A stretch of 64,000 nucleotides of DNA from Lysinibacillus sp. PLM2 (GTDB lineage Bacteria > Bacillota > Bacilli > Bacillales_A > Planococcaceae), in assembly GCA_023168345.1 (NCBI GenBank), contig AP025689.1, forward strand, positions 1,052,001 through 1,116,000, read 5' to 3'. This document shows, piece after piece, positions 39,489 through 48,968 of the stretch (its first letter is position 1; each line of letters starts with the position of its first letter). A program made the position numbers and the translations under genes. The notes below the pieces were generated by a model. The model was not told the DNA's origin. It made no database searches and worked only from the letters and a program-made list of their open reading frames with translations.

Positions 39489-39522
39489 AAGGAATTGAAA
39501 ATAATATATAGTAAAAATTAAA

Positions 39523-39552
39523 GGACGTCATCCATTTAGATGGCGTTTTATT
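39523..39552 (+). terminator. Terminator after the PgpA-like gene
   Basis: GACGTCATC pairs with GATGGCGTT across CATTTA, followed by TTATTTTA. Confidence 0.65.
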
Positions 39553-39673
39553 TTATGGATATTAGTTTTGTAATATAATATATTTTACTTTTCTATTTAG
39601 AAATAGTGAAATATTCAATTATGGTTTAAAATGAACTATATGTTTTTAAATAAATTTTTTTGAGAGGATTATT

Positions 39674-39754
39674 ATGAAACCATCTGACATAAAAACAATA
39701 ATTACGAGTTTAACATTCCTTTTAGCTGTTATTTTATATTTGATTTTTCGTTAG
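39674..39754 (+). CDS. 26-residue membrane peptide
   Basis: A very short gene with a GAGAGGA site. The product is MKPSDIKTIITS followed by a hydrophobic helix ending LIFR. It may be real, but the length leaves doubt. It precedes the first nuclease pseudogene. Confidence 0.4.
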   Translation: MKPSDIKTIITSLTFLLAVILYLIFR

Positions 39755-39790
39755 GTAGGAATGGACTAATAAAGTAGAAAGGGAATTGAA

Positions 39791-40085
39791 ATGGGTAAGA
39801 GGATTTTTCCTATACTATTAATTTTAACGTTATTATTAGGTGCCTGTGACCTAAAAGAAAACCAAATCAATGCGGATGCTTCTGTAAACTCGACATATGA
39901 TGTATCTGAATTTGAGGAATTTCCACTCGTTAGTGTTGTGGACGGAGATACAATTGCTATAATTTATAAGGGCAAACGTGAAAGTGTAAGATTCTTTGTT
40001 GGTAGATAGTCCTTAAACCTCCCATCCACGTTTAGGTGAACAGCCATATGCTAAAGAGGTTAAAATATTTACAGAAAAGAGATAA
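39791..40085 (+). pseudogene. Decayed thermonuclease (SNase) lipoprotein, N-terminal part
   Basis: The frame opens as a lipoprotein (lipobox LLGAC) and enters the SNase fold at VSVVDGDTIAIIYKGK, then stops after RFFVGR. In the next frame the homology continues: DSP, a TAA where Glu is expected, then TSHPRLGEQPYAKEVKIF, and stops at 40085. So there is a frameshift plus a nonsense change, and the catalytic C-terminal half is missing. Confidence 0.85.
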
Positions 40086-40219
40086 ATATATCAATCTCAA
40101 AATAATGTAATAGGATTTATCTTAATAATGGCATGGACTAACTTTCATGATAACTTCAATGTGAATATATTTTTAATTGAAGTTATTATGCTTTACTGGA
40201 TAAATAGGAGAGATAAAAT

Positions 40220-40315
40220 AATGTAAAGGTTATTGCAAAAAGAGGAAGTAAAATGAGTGGCACTAGCTATTTAGCAGATGATTGGGTAATAATAACTGCA
40301 TATCCTTTCTTTTAA
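40220..40315 (+). pseudogene. C-terminal fragment of an exported protein
   Basis: NVKVIAKRGSKMSGTS..DWVIITAYPFF then stop. This is a diverged copy of the end of the minus-strand pseudogene at 41193-41909, in inverted orientation. No matching upstream part is present. Confidence 0.75.
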
Positions 40316-40333
40316 AGAGAAAAGTACAATCTA

Positions 40334-40583
40334 TGAAGTGCCCCCAAAATGTTAGACTAAGCAGCTATGGAGGATTGAATACGGTATTGTACCGGATTCA
40401 ATTCCTTTAACTTTTCATTAATGCGTTTGTGATTGTAATATTCAATATACAGTTCAAGTTCATGTTTGAAATATACTCTCAAATACTTGTATATATAATA
40501 GCTCAGATTTTAATAGACCAAAAAAGTTCGTAATTACTGCATTATCTAAACTCGTTTAGGGGATTTCCCCGACCTGTTTTTTA
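40334..40583 (-). mobile_element. IS3-family (IS150 group) remnant
   Basis: The minus strand encodes the end of an OrfB integrase: [20 protein letters not shown], a frameshift near FQT, then [20 protein letters not shown], ending at a stop. A terminal-repeat-like TGAAGTGCCCCCAAAATG lies at the 40334 side. The rest of the element is gone, so it is inactive. Confidence 0.85.
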
Positions 40584-40639
40584 TTTGTGTTAAAAACTAC
40601 TAAACAGATGAATCTAAAGATGGCTACGCATCCTTATAT

Positions 40640-41107
40640 CTAAATATTTAATTCTCTTATTAAATCATCATCATCTAAAAAATCCTCCAAAGTATGTAAA
40701 TCAATTTCTTTTCTTATCTTTTCTATTAAGATAGAAGGAATATTAATTTCCCAGTGTTCATCTCCTTCGTCACACATTTCTAGCAATATTCTCCAATTAT
40801 TTAATATCTGTAAATAAATAGATGGGAACTCACTTCGAATAGTGTCCTTATTTTCGATAAAAGCTAATGTATAACGAGCAAGTTCTTCCTGTTTACTGTA
40901 GAAGGGGAACGCACAACCTACTCTCCAATTACCGAGTTTAACCATATATACAGCATTTGAATATTTTCTTACTTCAATGTTTGGAGAATTAAAATACTCA
41001 TAATAAGGATAGTTTTCAAAAAAACAACCTATGAAATAGGCACCAATTTCAAATCCCTTTAATCCATTTTTTACAGCTGTTATTATTTTATTATCCATTT
41101 GCTCCAA
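40640..41107 (-). CDS. 155-residue protein of unknown function
   Basis: An intact gene with a GAGGAGG site and TTG start inside an otherwise decayed region. The product has no signal peptide. It has aromatic-rich segments (GCFFENYPYYEYF, VGCAFPFYSKQEELARYTLAF) and an acidic tail (DFLDDDDLIREL). It could be an immunity-type protein by size and context, but nothing proves it. I do not recognise the family. Confidence 0.6.
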   Translation of the reverse strand: MEQMDNKIITAVKNGLKGFEIGAYFIGCFFENYPYYEYFNSPNIEVRKYSNAVYMVKLGNWRVGCAFPFYSKQEELARYTLAFIENKDTIRSEFPSIYLQILNNWRILLEMCDEGDEHWEINIPSILIEKIRKEIDLHTLEDFLDDDDLIRELNI

Positions 41108-41192
41108 TTAAATAAACCTCCTCTATATTAAGATAGTATTATACTTAAATGAAATGCATCATTAATTTTATAAAATTAATGATGCACTTCGT

Positions 41193-41909
41193 TTAAAAGA
41201 ACGGATATGCGCTTATTATTACCCAATCCGTTGATTTAAAGCTAGTACCAGCCATTTTACTTCCTCTTTTTGCAATTACTTTAACATTTTGTTGTTCCGT
41301 CTTTGACCATTTCAATTTTGACCAGTTATCTCTTACTTCTTATCCCAACCATCTTGGCCATTAACAACTTCCATTACTATATCCATAGTTCTATCAGGGA
41401 ATGATGCATACATGAATTGTGATGGTTTATCAGAATAATGAGTACCTTTCTTTTTCTTAGTTCCATCAGATTCCTTCATATGACGATTATATATGTGGCA
41501 ATATCCATAGTTATCAAAAGGTAAAAATGCTAAAACTATTCTTTCACCCGCATTACTATATCGAATTTCACTTACATAATTACTACTAAGCGGTTCAATA
41601 GTATTGCGTTCTAATAAATCTTCCTGTTCTACTTTATTAGGAACCGTTCCATCAAGGGATTGTGTTCCTGGGAGTGAAGCAACCAAACTATTCGGTATTC
41701 TTGCAACGTTTCCGCAAGCGCGATTCATTTCAGATTGAACAATCCAGCCGTACTCTGGAATAGACATTGGTTGAATTGTGTCTTCCGTAGTAACCTCTTC
41801 GACCTCTCGATAATCGTCAACTAATGTTGAAGCTGTACTAGTACTCTGATTTGTTGTAAAAATCGATAATAATAATATTGCTATGAGTGAATTTAAGTTT
41901 TTTTTTCAC
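41193..41909 (-). pseudogene. Exported protein gene with two frameshifts
   Basis: A GTG start at 41909 with a GGGAG site is followed by nine A residues. Removing one A opens a frame with a signal-peptide-like stretch (NSLIAILLLSIFTTNQS) that joins MSIPEYGWIVQSEMNR and runs to GQDGWDKK at 41333. A second shift then continues as EVRDNWSKLKWSKTEQQ and KRGSKMAGTS to the stop at 41193. The product would be roughly 235 residues, secreted, with no family I recognise. Its last 32 residues recur at 40220-40315. Confidence 0.75.
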
Positions 41910-42110
41910 TTAATACACTCCCCTAACACACAAATTATAACCATTAATTGATAATAATGTAAATTAAGTTATTTTAAAATAACTGTAAATTTATTGGTGT
42001 TTTGTTAACGGTTCTCATAGCAAAATGGTACATTCTAGTAATAAACTTGAACATAGTCTACAAGCTTTGTATGATATCCATTTAGAAAGCACTTAATTAA
42101 GGGGAACTTT

Positions 42111-42503
42111 ATGCTTTCAATTTTATGGGTGGAATTTAAATTATTTAAGACCAGCTAAGGATATGACAAGTTGGAAATTATGTAGGATTTCTATTTTCTG
42201 CATTACTAGTACTAACACCACTATTAGCAAGTTTTATTTACTCGGATACTTTCTTACAGGACCAAAAGAGGGTATCCTTTCATTACTTTCTACAAGGGCG
42301 AAGTATTCTCATACAATATATGCAAAAGCGTTAGCTGTATTTTAAGTTATTTTTGTCAGCTTTTTTCTTCGTTGATGATTAATATAATGCTAACCTACAT
42401 AATAATTCCTAGTATTGGTGGGGATTATATGTATGCACCGCCTGCTTATGATATTGGAGTTCCAGGGTTTAACACCGATTACATTTTCAACAAAACCAGC
42501 TAA
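42111..42503 (+). pseudogene. Relic of an ABC-2-type permease
   Basis: ATG with an AAGGGGAAC site. Reading across several frame changes gives MLSILWVE, GFLFSALLVLTPLLASFIYS, then GILSLLSTRAKYSHTIYAKA and IPSIGGDYMYAPPAYDIG. The order of start, membrane helix, polar loop and second helix resembles the N-terminal part of ABC-2 permeases. No frame is intact. The family call is moderate. Confidence 0.5.
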
Positions 42504-42830
42504 TAGAAGCCCCTTCGTTATTCAATAATCGGGCGCGCGCGACAAGTTCTGTTATAAGCGATTTAGCTCGTGAAATACAGGGAAGTTTGCGTGGCAAATT
42601 TTTAACTTTACAACGGAGGATAGGAATGAAGAAACCATGTTTTCTGAAACTATCCCGTCAATACTCCTGCATGCGTTATGACTGACAGGCTATAGGGTTT
42701 GAAGTACAGGTGGATTCGGCAGAACGAAGGCTTTAGCCACTCCTTTAGAGAAGGTATGCCAACGGATATGCCGCACGTCATAGCATCTAAATTTGTATGG
42801 AAAAAAATAATTATTTTTCACTAAAGAACT
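42504..42830. other. Degenerate gap with an unusual GC-rich patch
   Basis: About 330 bp with no convincing gene. It contains GGGCGCGCGCGACAAG near 42532, odd for this AT-rich genome, and scattered coding-like stretches. Probably more decayed sequence. Confidence 0.4.
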
Positions 42831-43442
42831 ATGTTTTTAGAATTTCTAAATGCAAAAGATAGTGATATTTGGAATGTTGAATGGCTTAGCACTGATAATG
42901 ATTTTTCTACAGTCAATACATTTATTGCAAAATCTAGTAAAGAAAAAATTGAACAGATAAAAACAGAGTTAGGTTATCATGATTCTTTATTTCGTGCTGC
43001 TAAAATAATAAAAAAGGATATTTTAGCCAACCACATAGAGTTAATTCGGTGGTTAATTAGCTTACCGTTAAATTATGAGACCGAAACGCAAATATTTGTC
43101 CATGCAGGTATTGATGAGGAAGCTGTGGAATTTTGGAAGCATGGCACACCAGACGAATACTTTGTCAGCAAATTCCCCGCTACTTTTGGTAAGTTTCACA
43201 AAGATATTATTGCTGGTCATATCAGCACAAGTTTCTTAGCTAAAGACAAAGATTTTCATGATATATTTTGGGACGGAAAAAGTCACTTTTTTATTGATGG
43301 TGAAACAAATGTAAGTGGTACTATACCACTTTTAAAATACAATACTGTAACAAAAAAATGTACATCATTTATTAAGAGAGTAGATGACGATGGAACAGTT
43401 ACATGGGAAGAATATTCGATAAAAAGAGATTACAATGAGTAA
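42831..43442 (+). pseudogene. Metallophosphatase truncated at the N-terminus
   Basis: The 203-residue frame begins exactly where the family's GNHE motif should just have ended (MFLEFLNAKD). It continues with TQIFVHAGIDEEAVEFWKHG, TFGKFHKDIIAGH and GETNVSGTIPLL, typical of Ser/Thr-phosphatase-like metallophosphatases. The first metal-binding motifs (GDxHG, GDYxDRG, GNHE) are missing and not found upstream. No good ribosome site is present, so it is probably non-functional. Confidence 0.7.
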
Positions 43443-43690
43443 ATTAAAGATAATGGAATATTCACTTGCAAAGTAAACAGGAAGTGTGTATCCTGCCGTT
43501 TGTAAGGCTGAAGAAGGTGTTTCGTCAGACAAACCAACCAATCGTGTACCCACCCCTCATGTAATGTCCTATGTTTGTTAACGTTGATAACTATAAATAC
43601 ATGACTATAAATTATGTTTCTACAAAGATAGAAAACTAGCATTTTTGCTACCTTTACTTACGTTGAATACGGTAGATAATCTTACTACAT
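43443..43690. other. Gap after the truncated phosphatase
   Basis: No gene recognised; only short frames without ribosome sites. It lies upstream of a terminator-like hairpin at 43692. Confidence 0.4.
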
Positions 43691-43691
43691 A

Positions 43692-43727
43692 TAAGAGCGC
43701 CATTATTGAGAAATGGGTGCTCTTTTT
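43692..43727 (+). terminator. Terminator-like hairpin
   Basis: AAGAGCGCCATT pairs with AATGGGTGCTCTT (one mismatch region), followed by TTTTGC. Confidence 0.7.
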
Positions 43728-43792
43728 GCTTGTAAGAGCAATATAATTTAATAACATTTTTGCGTCAGAAAAATGAGATTATAACAATACGC

Positions 43793-43847
43793 TTTACACG
43801 GTAACCAAAACCCATTATAATAAAAAACGTGCGATAGCCAAAACCCA
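43793..43847 (+). promoter_or_regulatory. Promoter with a 12-bp direct repeat
   Basis: TTTACA (43793-43798), 17 bp and TATAAT (43816-43821). AACCAAAACCCA at 43803-43814 and AGCCAAAACCCA at 43836-43847 repeat 33 bp apart, one copy in the spacer and the other downstream of the start site. This is a natural place for autorepression. Confidence 0.6.
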
Positions 43848-43869
43848 CGAAGTTATAGGAGGTATTACT

Positions 43870-44373
43870 ATGCCAAGAGTTTATTTGACATTAGAACAGG
43901 AATTGTTTAAACGTATCGAAGAGGATGCAAACAAAAATAATATTACTATGAATTTGCTCATGCAAAATATATTCGAAAGAATTTATATGAGTGGCTTAAA
44001 TTACAGTGATATTGTTGAAAAGATAGGTTTAGATACAGTAGGATTCGATTATACTGCTGCACTAAATGAACTTATTAAAGAAACAAATGAAAGAGATGAC
44101 GGAGAATTTACACTTGTGATGTTAGATTCATTTTCTAAACTATGTATTTCTACAGTTGAAAAGGGATACTTACAACCGTCCACTTTAAGAGCAAAACTTG
44201 GAAAACTTTATAATTCAGTTGTCAAAAAAGATCAGAATAAAGCGGAACAGGATAAGGTACTTCCAGGTGTTGAAAGGGCGAGAGATGATAATGGAGATTT
44301 GAAATTTATATCTAGAACGGCTGTTTATGTTAAGAATTCTATAAAACAAAAGGAGAACGAATTACAAGAATAA
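43870..44373 (+). CDS. Possible ribbon-helix-helix regulator, 167 residues
   Basis: The N-terminus RVYLTLEQELFKRIEEDANK..TMNLLMQNIFERIY has the strand-helix-helix pattern of Arc/MetJ-type DNA-binding proteins. Residues about 60-150 form a helical domain I do not recognise (DSFSKLCISTVEKGYLQPST). An AGGAGG site is present. The gene is intact between pseudogenes, and the direct repeats in its promoter suggest self-regulation. No toxin partner is adjacent. Confidence 0.5.
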   Translation: MPRVYLTLEQELFKRIEEDANKNNITMNLLMQNIFERIYMSGLNYSDIVEKIGLDTVGFDYTAALNELIKETNERDDGEFTLVMLDSFSKLCISTVEKGYLQPSTLRAKLGKLYNSVVKKDQNKAEQDKVLPGVERARDDNGDLKFISRTAVYVKNSIKQKENELQE

Positions 44374-44614
44374 CTATAAAGAGGTACAATAGGCTATTAG
44401 AATATCTAATTAATCTGCAAAACTCCAACTTAGTCTGTTATGGGAAAGTCTTTTAAGATATTAGTAATAAACTAGTTATTATTATAATTATGTACACTGT
44501 TAATAGATTTGAGTATTAAATGTGTACAGGCTTTAATTATGTGCATGTATGAAAGTTTTAATTTTCCTAGAATTTATAAGGTGTTGGATAAAAAAATCTA
44601 ATATGTACATTATA

Positions 44615-44860
44615 TTTTATGGCGATATGATGGTGATACAATAAAAATAAACTATAATGGATCGACTGAGCTGGTACGCTTTTTACTTGTCGACACACCA
44701 GAAACCAATCATCCTAGCTTAGGACTTCAACCATATGGGGAAGAAGCGAAGGAATTTACGAAACAGTTACTAGAAAATCAAAGACTCCACTATTCCGGAA
44801 GAGATGTTTTGTTCTGTAGAAGAAGCAGAAAGTGCTGGATATAATGCAGCTCCAAGATAA
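44615..44860 (+). pseudogene. Decayed second SNase gene
   Basis: The frame carries YDGDTIKINYNG, VRFLLVDTPETNHPSLGLQP and YGEEAKEFTKQLLENQR, then changes frame to EEMFCSVEEAESAGYNAAPR and a stop. The first half lacks a start and signal, and most of the catalytic centre between the two pieces is deleted. It overlaps homologously with the remnant at 39791-40085 but differs in sequence, so it is a separate paralogue. Confidence 0.82.
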
Positions 44861-44887
44861 TTAGAACTAACTTGTAAACTATACTAA

Positions 44888-44923
44888 ACAGCTCATGATA
44901 AATAAATCAGAGCTGTTTTTTTG
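44888..44923 (+). terminator. Terminator after the SNase remnant
   Basis: AACAGCTC pairs with GAGCTGTT, followed by TTTTTTTG. Confidence 0.75.
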
Positions 44924-45047
44924 TGGAAATCGCCGAAATTGAAAAAATGATAAAACTACATGTCAAAGGTGATAGATTATATTAATAAAACAATCTGCTT
45001 ATGATAATAAAAGCTCTTAAAAAATTTTAAAGAAAATATTAACTTCC

Positions 45048-45077
45048 TCAAACTTTTTTCTATACTCTATCCGTCTA
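45048..45077 (+). promoter_or_regulatory. Candidate ECF-sigma promoter of the sigma/anti-sigma operon
   Basis: TCAAAC, then about 18 bp, then CGTCTA (45072-45077) resembles the AAC and CGTC boxes used by Bacillus ECF sigma factors, with the spacer one or two bases long. Self-activation would be expected. Confidence 0.45.
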
Positions 45078-45127
45078 TTTTATGAAACTACGTTAGCTAA
45101 CGAGAATAAAACAAGGAGAGTTGTCAT

Positions 45128-45631
45128 GTGTTAAAGCCTAGGTGGGATAATGTTATATCAGAATACGTTATGCAAAACAAAGAAAATTTTTATCGGCTAG
45201 CCTATAGTTATGTACAAAACGTCGACGATGCACTTGATATCGTGCAGGATTCTATTCAAAAAGCAATTTCAGCAAATACACTTAAAGATCAAAAAGCAAT
45301 TAAAAGTTGGTTTTATAAAATTGTAGTTAATACATCATTGGATTTTTTACGACGAAGAAAAAAAATTCAAGTTGTGGACGAAACAACAATTGAACAACAT
45401 TCGCCAGGCCAAATTGATCACTATGTAGACATCGATTTACAGCAGGCATTAAATGAATTACCACCTGATTATCGAAGTGTAATTGTCCTTAGATATCTTG
45501 AGGACTTGAAAATTGAGGAAGTAGCAGAAATTTTAGATTTGAACATTAACACGACAAAAACTCGAATTTACAAAGGTCTAAAAGTGCTGCGTGTTCAAAT
45601 GGACGATTTTAATTTTGAGGAGGCAAAATAA
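45128..45631 (+). CDS. ECF RNA polymerase sigma factor, SigV-like
   Basis: A 167-residue sigma-70 family factor. Region 2 reads NFYRLAYSYVQNVDDALDIVQDS (residues about 20-42) and region 4 LPPDYRSVIVLRYLEDLKIEEVA with the helix-turn-helix to INTTKTRIYKGLK. GTG start with AAGGAGAG; the ATG two bases earlier is out of frame. The next gene encodes an RsiV-like membrane anti-sigma factor, which points to the SigV group (lysozyme or envelope stress in B. subtilis). Confidence 0.85.
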   Translation: MLKPRWDNVISEYVMQNKENFYRLAYSYVQNVDDALDIVQDSIQKAISANTLKDQKAIKSWFYKIVVNTSLDFLRRRKKIQVVDETTIEQHSPGQIDHYVDIDLQQALNELPPDYRSVIVLRYLEDLKIEEVAEILDLNINTTKTRIYKGLKVLRVQMDDFNFEEAK

Positions 45632-45632
45632 T

Positions 45633-46520
45633 ATGAGTCATAAAAATATGGACAAAAACAAAATAGAAAGATTAAAAGAAGCGTATAAAAATATACCTAT
45701 TCCTTCGGAGCTTGATAACGTTGTGCAAAATGCCTTGATGCAGAAAAAGACAAAAAGAAAAAATTTAGGGTGGATTGCTGGTGTTGCAGCAGCAGCTGTA
45801 ATTTTTACATCTAGTTTAAACTTAAGCCCTGCATTTGCTCAATCTTTAAAGGATATACCAGTGGTTGGGAGTATTGTTAATGTATTAACAATTCAGGATT
45901 ACAGTATTGATGAAGGAAATTATGAAGCTAACATCAAAGTACCAGCAGTTGAAAATTTAGAAAATGAATCGTTAGAACAGAGCTTGAATAATAAATATCT
46001 AGAGGAAAGTCAAAAGCTTTATGAAACGTTTATGAATGAAATGGAAACACAAAAGGCATTTGGTGAAGATGGACATCTAAAAGTTGATAGTGGCTATATC
46101 ATTAAAACGGAAACAGATCAACTGTTATCAATTGGTCGTTACGTTGAAGAAACAGTAGCGTCCTCTATGACAACAATTCAATACGATACAATTGATAAAA
46201 AGAATGAACTATTAGTAACATTACCAAGTTTATTTAAGGATAATAGCTATGTAGATGTGATTAGTACAAATATTTTAGAACAGATGAACAAACAAATGGC
46301 AGAGGATTCTTCAAAAATATATTTTATTGAGTCTATAGATTATCCAGATGGTTTCAAAGAAATTGCATTGAATCAAAACTTCTACATTAATTCAAATAAT
46401 GAATTAGTAATTGCTTTTAATGAATATGATGTGGCACCAGGTTACATGGGTCCAGTTGAATTTATAATACCTACTAAAGTATTGCAAGAAATTCTTGTTA
46501 GTAACGAGTACTTAAAATAA
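45633..46520 (+). CDS. RsiV-like anti-sigma factor, DUF3298
   Basis: A 295-residue single-pass membrane protein. A cytoplasmic sigma-binding region (residues 1-45) precedes one membrane helix (about 46-65, LGWIAGVAAAAVIFTSS). An extracellular domain resembles DUF3298/RsiV, ending FNEYDVAPGYMGPVEFIIPT. In B. subtilis the RsiV ectodomain binds lysozyme and is cleaved to free SigV. ATG at 45633 with GAGGAGG, one base after the sigma stop. Confidence 0.82.
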   Translation: MSHKNMDKNKIERLKEAYKNIPIPSELDNVVQNALMQKKTKRKNLGWIAGVAAAAVIFTSSLNLSPAFAQSLKDIPVVGSIVNVLTIQDYSIDEGNYEANIKVPAVENLENESLEQSLNNKYLEESQKLYETFMNEMETQKAFGEDGHLKVDSGYIIKTETDQLLSIGRYVEETVASSMTTIQYDTIDKKNELLVTLPSLFKDNSYVDVISTNILEQMNKQMAEDSSKIYFIESIDYPDGFKEIALNQNFYINSNNELVIAFNEYDVAPGYMGPVEFIIPTKVLQEILVSNEYLK

Positions 46521-46578
46521 AGAAATTTAGTAGATGAGGTTTAAGTCGAATTAAATACTTCGATCGTTCAATTTTTCC

Positions 46579-46613
46579 TAGAGCTCGGCATTGTTTACAG
46601 TGTCCGAGCTCTA
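46579..46613 (+). terminator. Terminator after the anti-sigma gene
   Basis: TAGAGCTCGG pairs with CCGAGCTCTA, followed by ATTAATTTTT. Confidence 0.7.
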
Positions 46614-46716
46614 ATTAATTTTTCATGGTTTGCCCCTATTATTAGGAGAACAGGGGTTTTTAGTTTTAAAGTGAATTGTGGATGGAATTTCCAGATCTTT
46701 AGTGGCATTTTTATTT

Positions 46717-48625
46717 AAAAGTGCCTGAATACAAGGGGATTTTAAGGGGATAGGGAACTTTCGCAATGAAAAGTGCACAAACGGAATGCGATTTTCAAGA
46801 ATAGGGTAACTTTCGCAATGAAAAGTGCCCAAATGCAATGGGATTTTCAATGGAAAGGGAACTTTTGCAATGAAAAGTGCCCAAATACAATGAAGTTTTC
46901 AGTAAAAAGGTAACTTTCGCAATGAAAAGTGCCCAAACGCAATGGAATTCTCAAGGAAAAGGGAACTTTCGCAATGAAAAGTGCCCAAATACAATGAAGT
47001 TTTCAGTAAAAAGGGAACTTTCGCAATGGAAAGTGCCCAAACGCAATGCGATTTTCAAGGAAAAGGGAACTTTCGCAATGGAAAGTGCCCAAAAGCAATG
47101 AGATTTTCAAGGAAAAGGGAACTTTCACAAATAAAAGTGCCCAAACGGAATGCGACTCTCAAGAAAAAGTGAACTTTTGCAATAAAAAGTGCCCAAAAGC
47201 AATGGAATTCTCAAGGAAAAGGGAACTTTCACAAATAAAAGTGCCCAAACGGAATGCGGTATTCAAGGAAAAGGGAACTTTCACAATGAAAAGTGCCCAA
47301 ACGCAATGCGATTTTCAAGAATAGGGGAACTTTCGCAATGAAAAGTGCCCAAACGCAATGCGATTTTCAAGGAAAAGGGGACTTTTGCAATAAAAAGTGC
47401 TCAAACGCAATGGAATTTTAAATGGAAAGGGAACTTTCGCAAATAAAAGTGCCCAAATGCAATGCGATTTTCAAGGAAAAGAGGACTTTTGCAATAAAAA
47501 GTGTCCAAACGCAATGCGATTTTCAATGGAAAGGGAACTTTCGCAATGAAAAGTGCCCAAATACAATGGAATTTTCAAGGAAAAGGGAACTTTCACAAAT
47601 AAAAGTGCCCAAAAGCAATGAATTTTTCAGTAAAAAGGGAACTTTCGAAATGAAAAGTGCCCAAATACAATGAAATTTTCAGTAAAAAGGGAACTTTCGC
47701 AATGAAAAGTGCCCAAATACAATGAAGTTTTCAGTAAAAAGGGAACTTTCACAATAAAAGTGCCCAAATACATTGAAGTTTTCAGTAAAAAGGGAACTTT
47801 CGTGATGAAAAGTGCCCAAACGCAATGGAATTCTCAAGGAAAAGGGAACTTTCACAAATAAAAGTGCCCAAACGGAATGCGACTCTCAAGAAAAAGGGAA
47901 CTTTTGCAATAAAAAGTGCCCAAATGCAATGGAATTCTCAAGGAAAAGGGAACTTTCACAAATAAAAGTGCCCAAACGGAATGCGACTCTCAAGAAAAAG
48001 GGAACTTTTGCAATGAAAAGTGTCCAAACGCAACGAAGTTTTCAGTAAAAAGGGAACTTTCGCAATGAAAAGTGCCCAAATACAATGGAATTTTCAATGG
48101 AAAGGGAACTTTTGCAATGAAAAGTGCCCAAATACAATGAAGTTTTCAGTAAAAAGGTAACTTTCGCAATGAAAAGTGCCCAAACGCAATGGAATTCTCA
48201 AGGAAAAGGGAACTTTCGCAATGAAAAGTGCCCAAATACAATGAAGTTTTCAGTAAAAAGGGAACTTTCGCAAATAAAAGTGCCCAAATGCAATGCGATT
48301 TTCAAGGAAAAGAGGACTTTTGCAATAAAAAGTGTCCAAACGCAATGCGATTTTCAATGGAAAGGGAACTTTCGCAATGAAAAGTGCCCAAATACAATGG
48401 AATTTTCAAGGAAAAGGGAACTTTCGCAATGAAAAGTGCCCAACGCAATGCGGTATTCAAGGAAAAGGGAACTTTCGCAATGAAAAGTGCCCAAATACAA
48501 TGAAGTTTTCAGTAAAAAGGTAACTTTCGCAATGAAAAGTGCCCAAATACAATGTAGTTTTCAGTAAAAAGGGAACTTTCACAAATAAAAGTGCCCAAAC
48601 GCAATGCAATTATCAATAAAAAGTT
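46717..48625. repeat. Tandem array 3: about 36 units of 52 bp
   Basis: AATGAAAAGTG or a variant recurs at 46921, 46973, 47025, 47077 and on, 52 bp apart. The core of each unit is GGAACTTTCGCAATGAAAAG followed by TGCCC, in which AACTTTC and GAAAAGT can pair. The second half of each unit varies among a few types (CGCAATGCGATTTTC, ACAATGAAGTTTTCAG, CAATGGAATTCTC, GGAATGCGACTCTC). Short frames rich in MPKYNE and GKGNFRN are artefacts of the 52-bp period. It fills the gap between the anti-sigma gene and the TRAP operon promoter. Confidence 0.95.
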
Positions 48626-48966
48626 CCCCACAATAAAGAAAAAATCCATCACTTACGTACTTTCACAGCTCAACTAAGATCTTTTCAGCCTCAATCACCC
48701 GGTCACCCTCCCCCATAAACAGTATCCAATAAACCAAAAAATCAATTTTAACTATAAAAACCACATTTCATTACATCTATCGATAGTAGAAAGCCCCCTG
48801 TTTTACATTCATCTTTCGAAATATTAGCAAAATTATAATTATCACCCTCCCTCCTAAAATACATAAAAACCCAATAACACCAATGTTTTTTTAATATTCT
48901 GTCTACGTTTTTTTCTGCTTTACGTTACGAAAAAGCTAAAATAATTAATTTTTTTAAAAGAAAGGG
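48626..48966. other. Gap between array 3 and the catabolic operon promoter
   Basis: About 340 bp, AT-rich, no gene or clear structure seen. Confidence 0.5.
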
Positions 48967-48968
48967 TT

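Noticed and set aside
42163..42345. 60-codon frame as a gene
   Set aside because: It is one of several frames of a degenerate ABC-2 permease and lacks a ribosome site.
43365..43642. Minus-strand frames after the truncated phosphatase
   Set aside because: Overlap the phosphatase fragment or junk sequence, without ribosome sites or recognisable motifs.
46717..48625. Array 3 as a CRISPR array
   Set aside because: There is no invariant short repeat separated by unique spacers; the entire 52-bp unit is conserved to varying degree, and no cas gene is present in the window.
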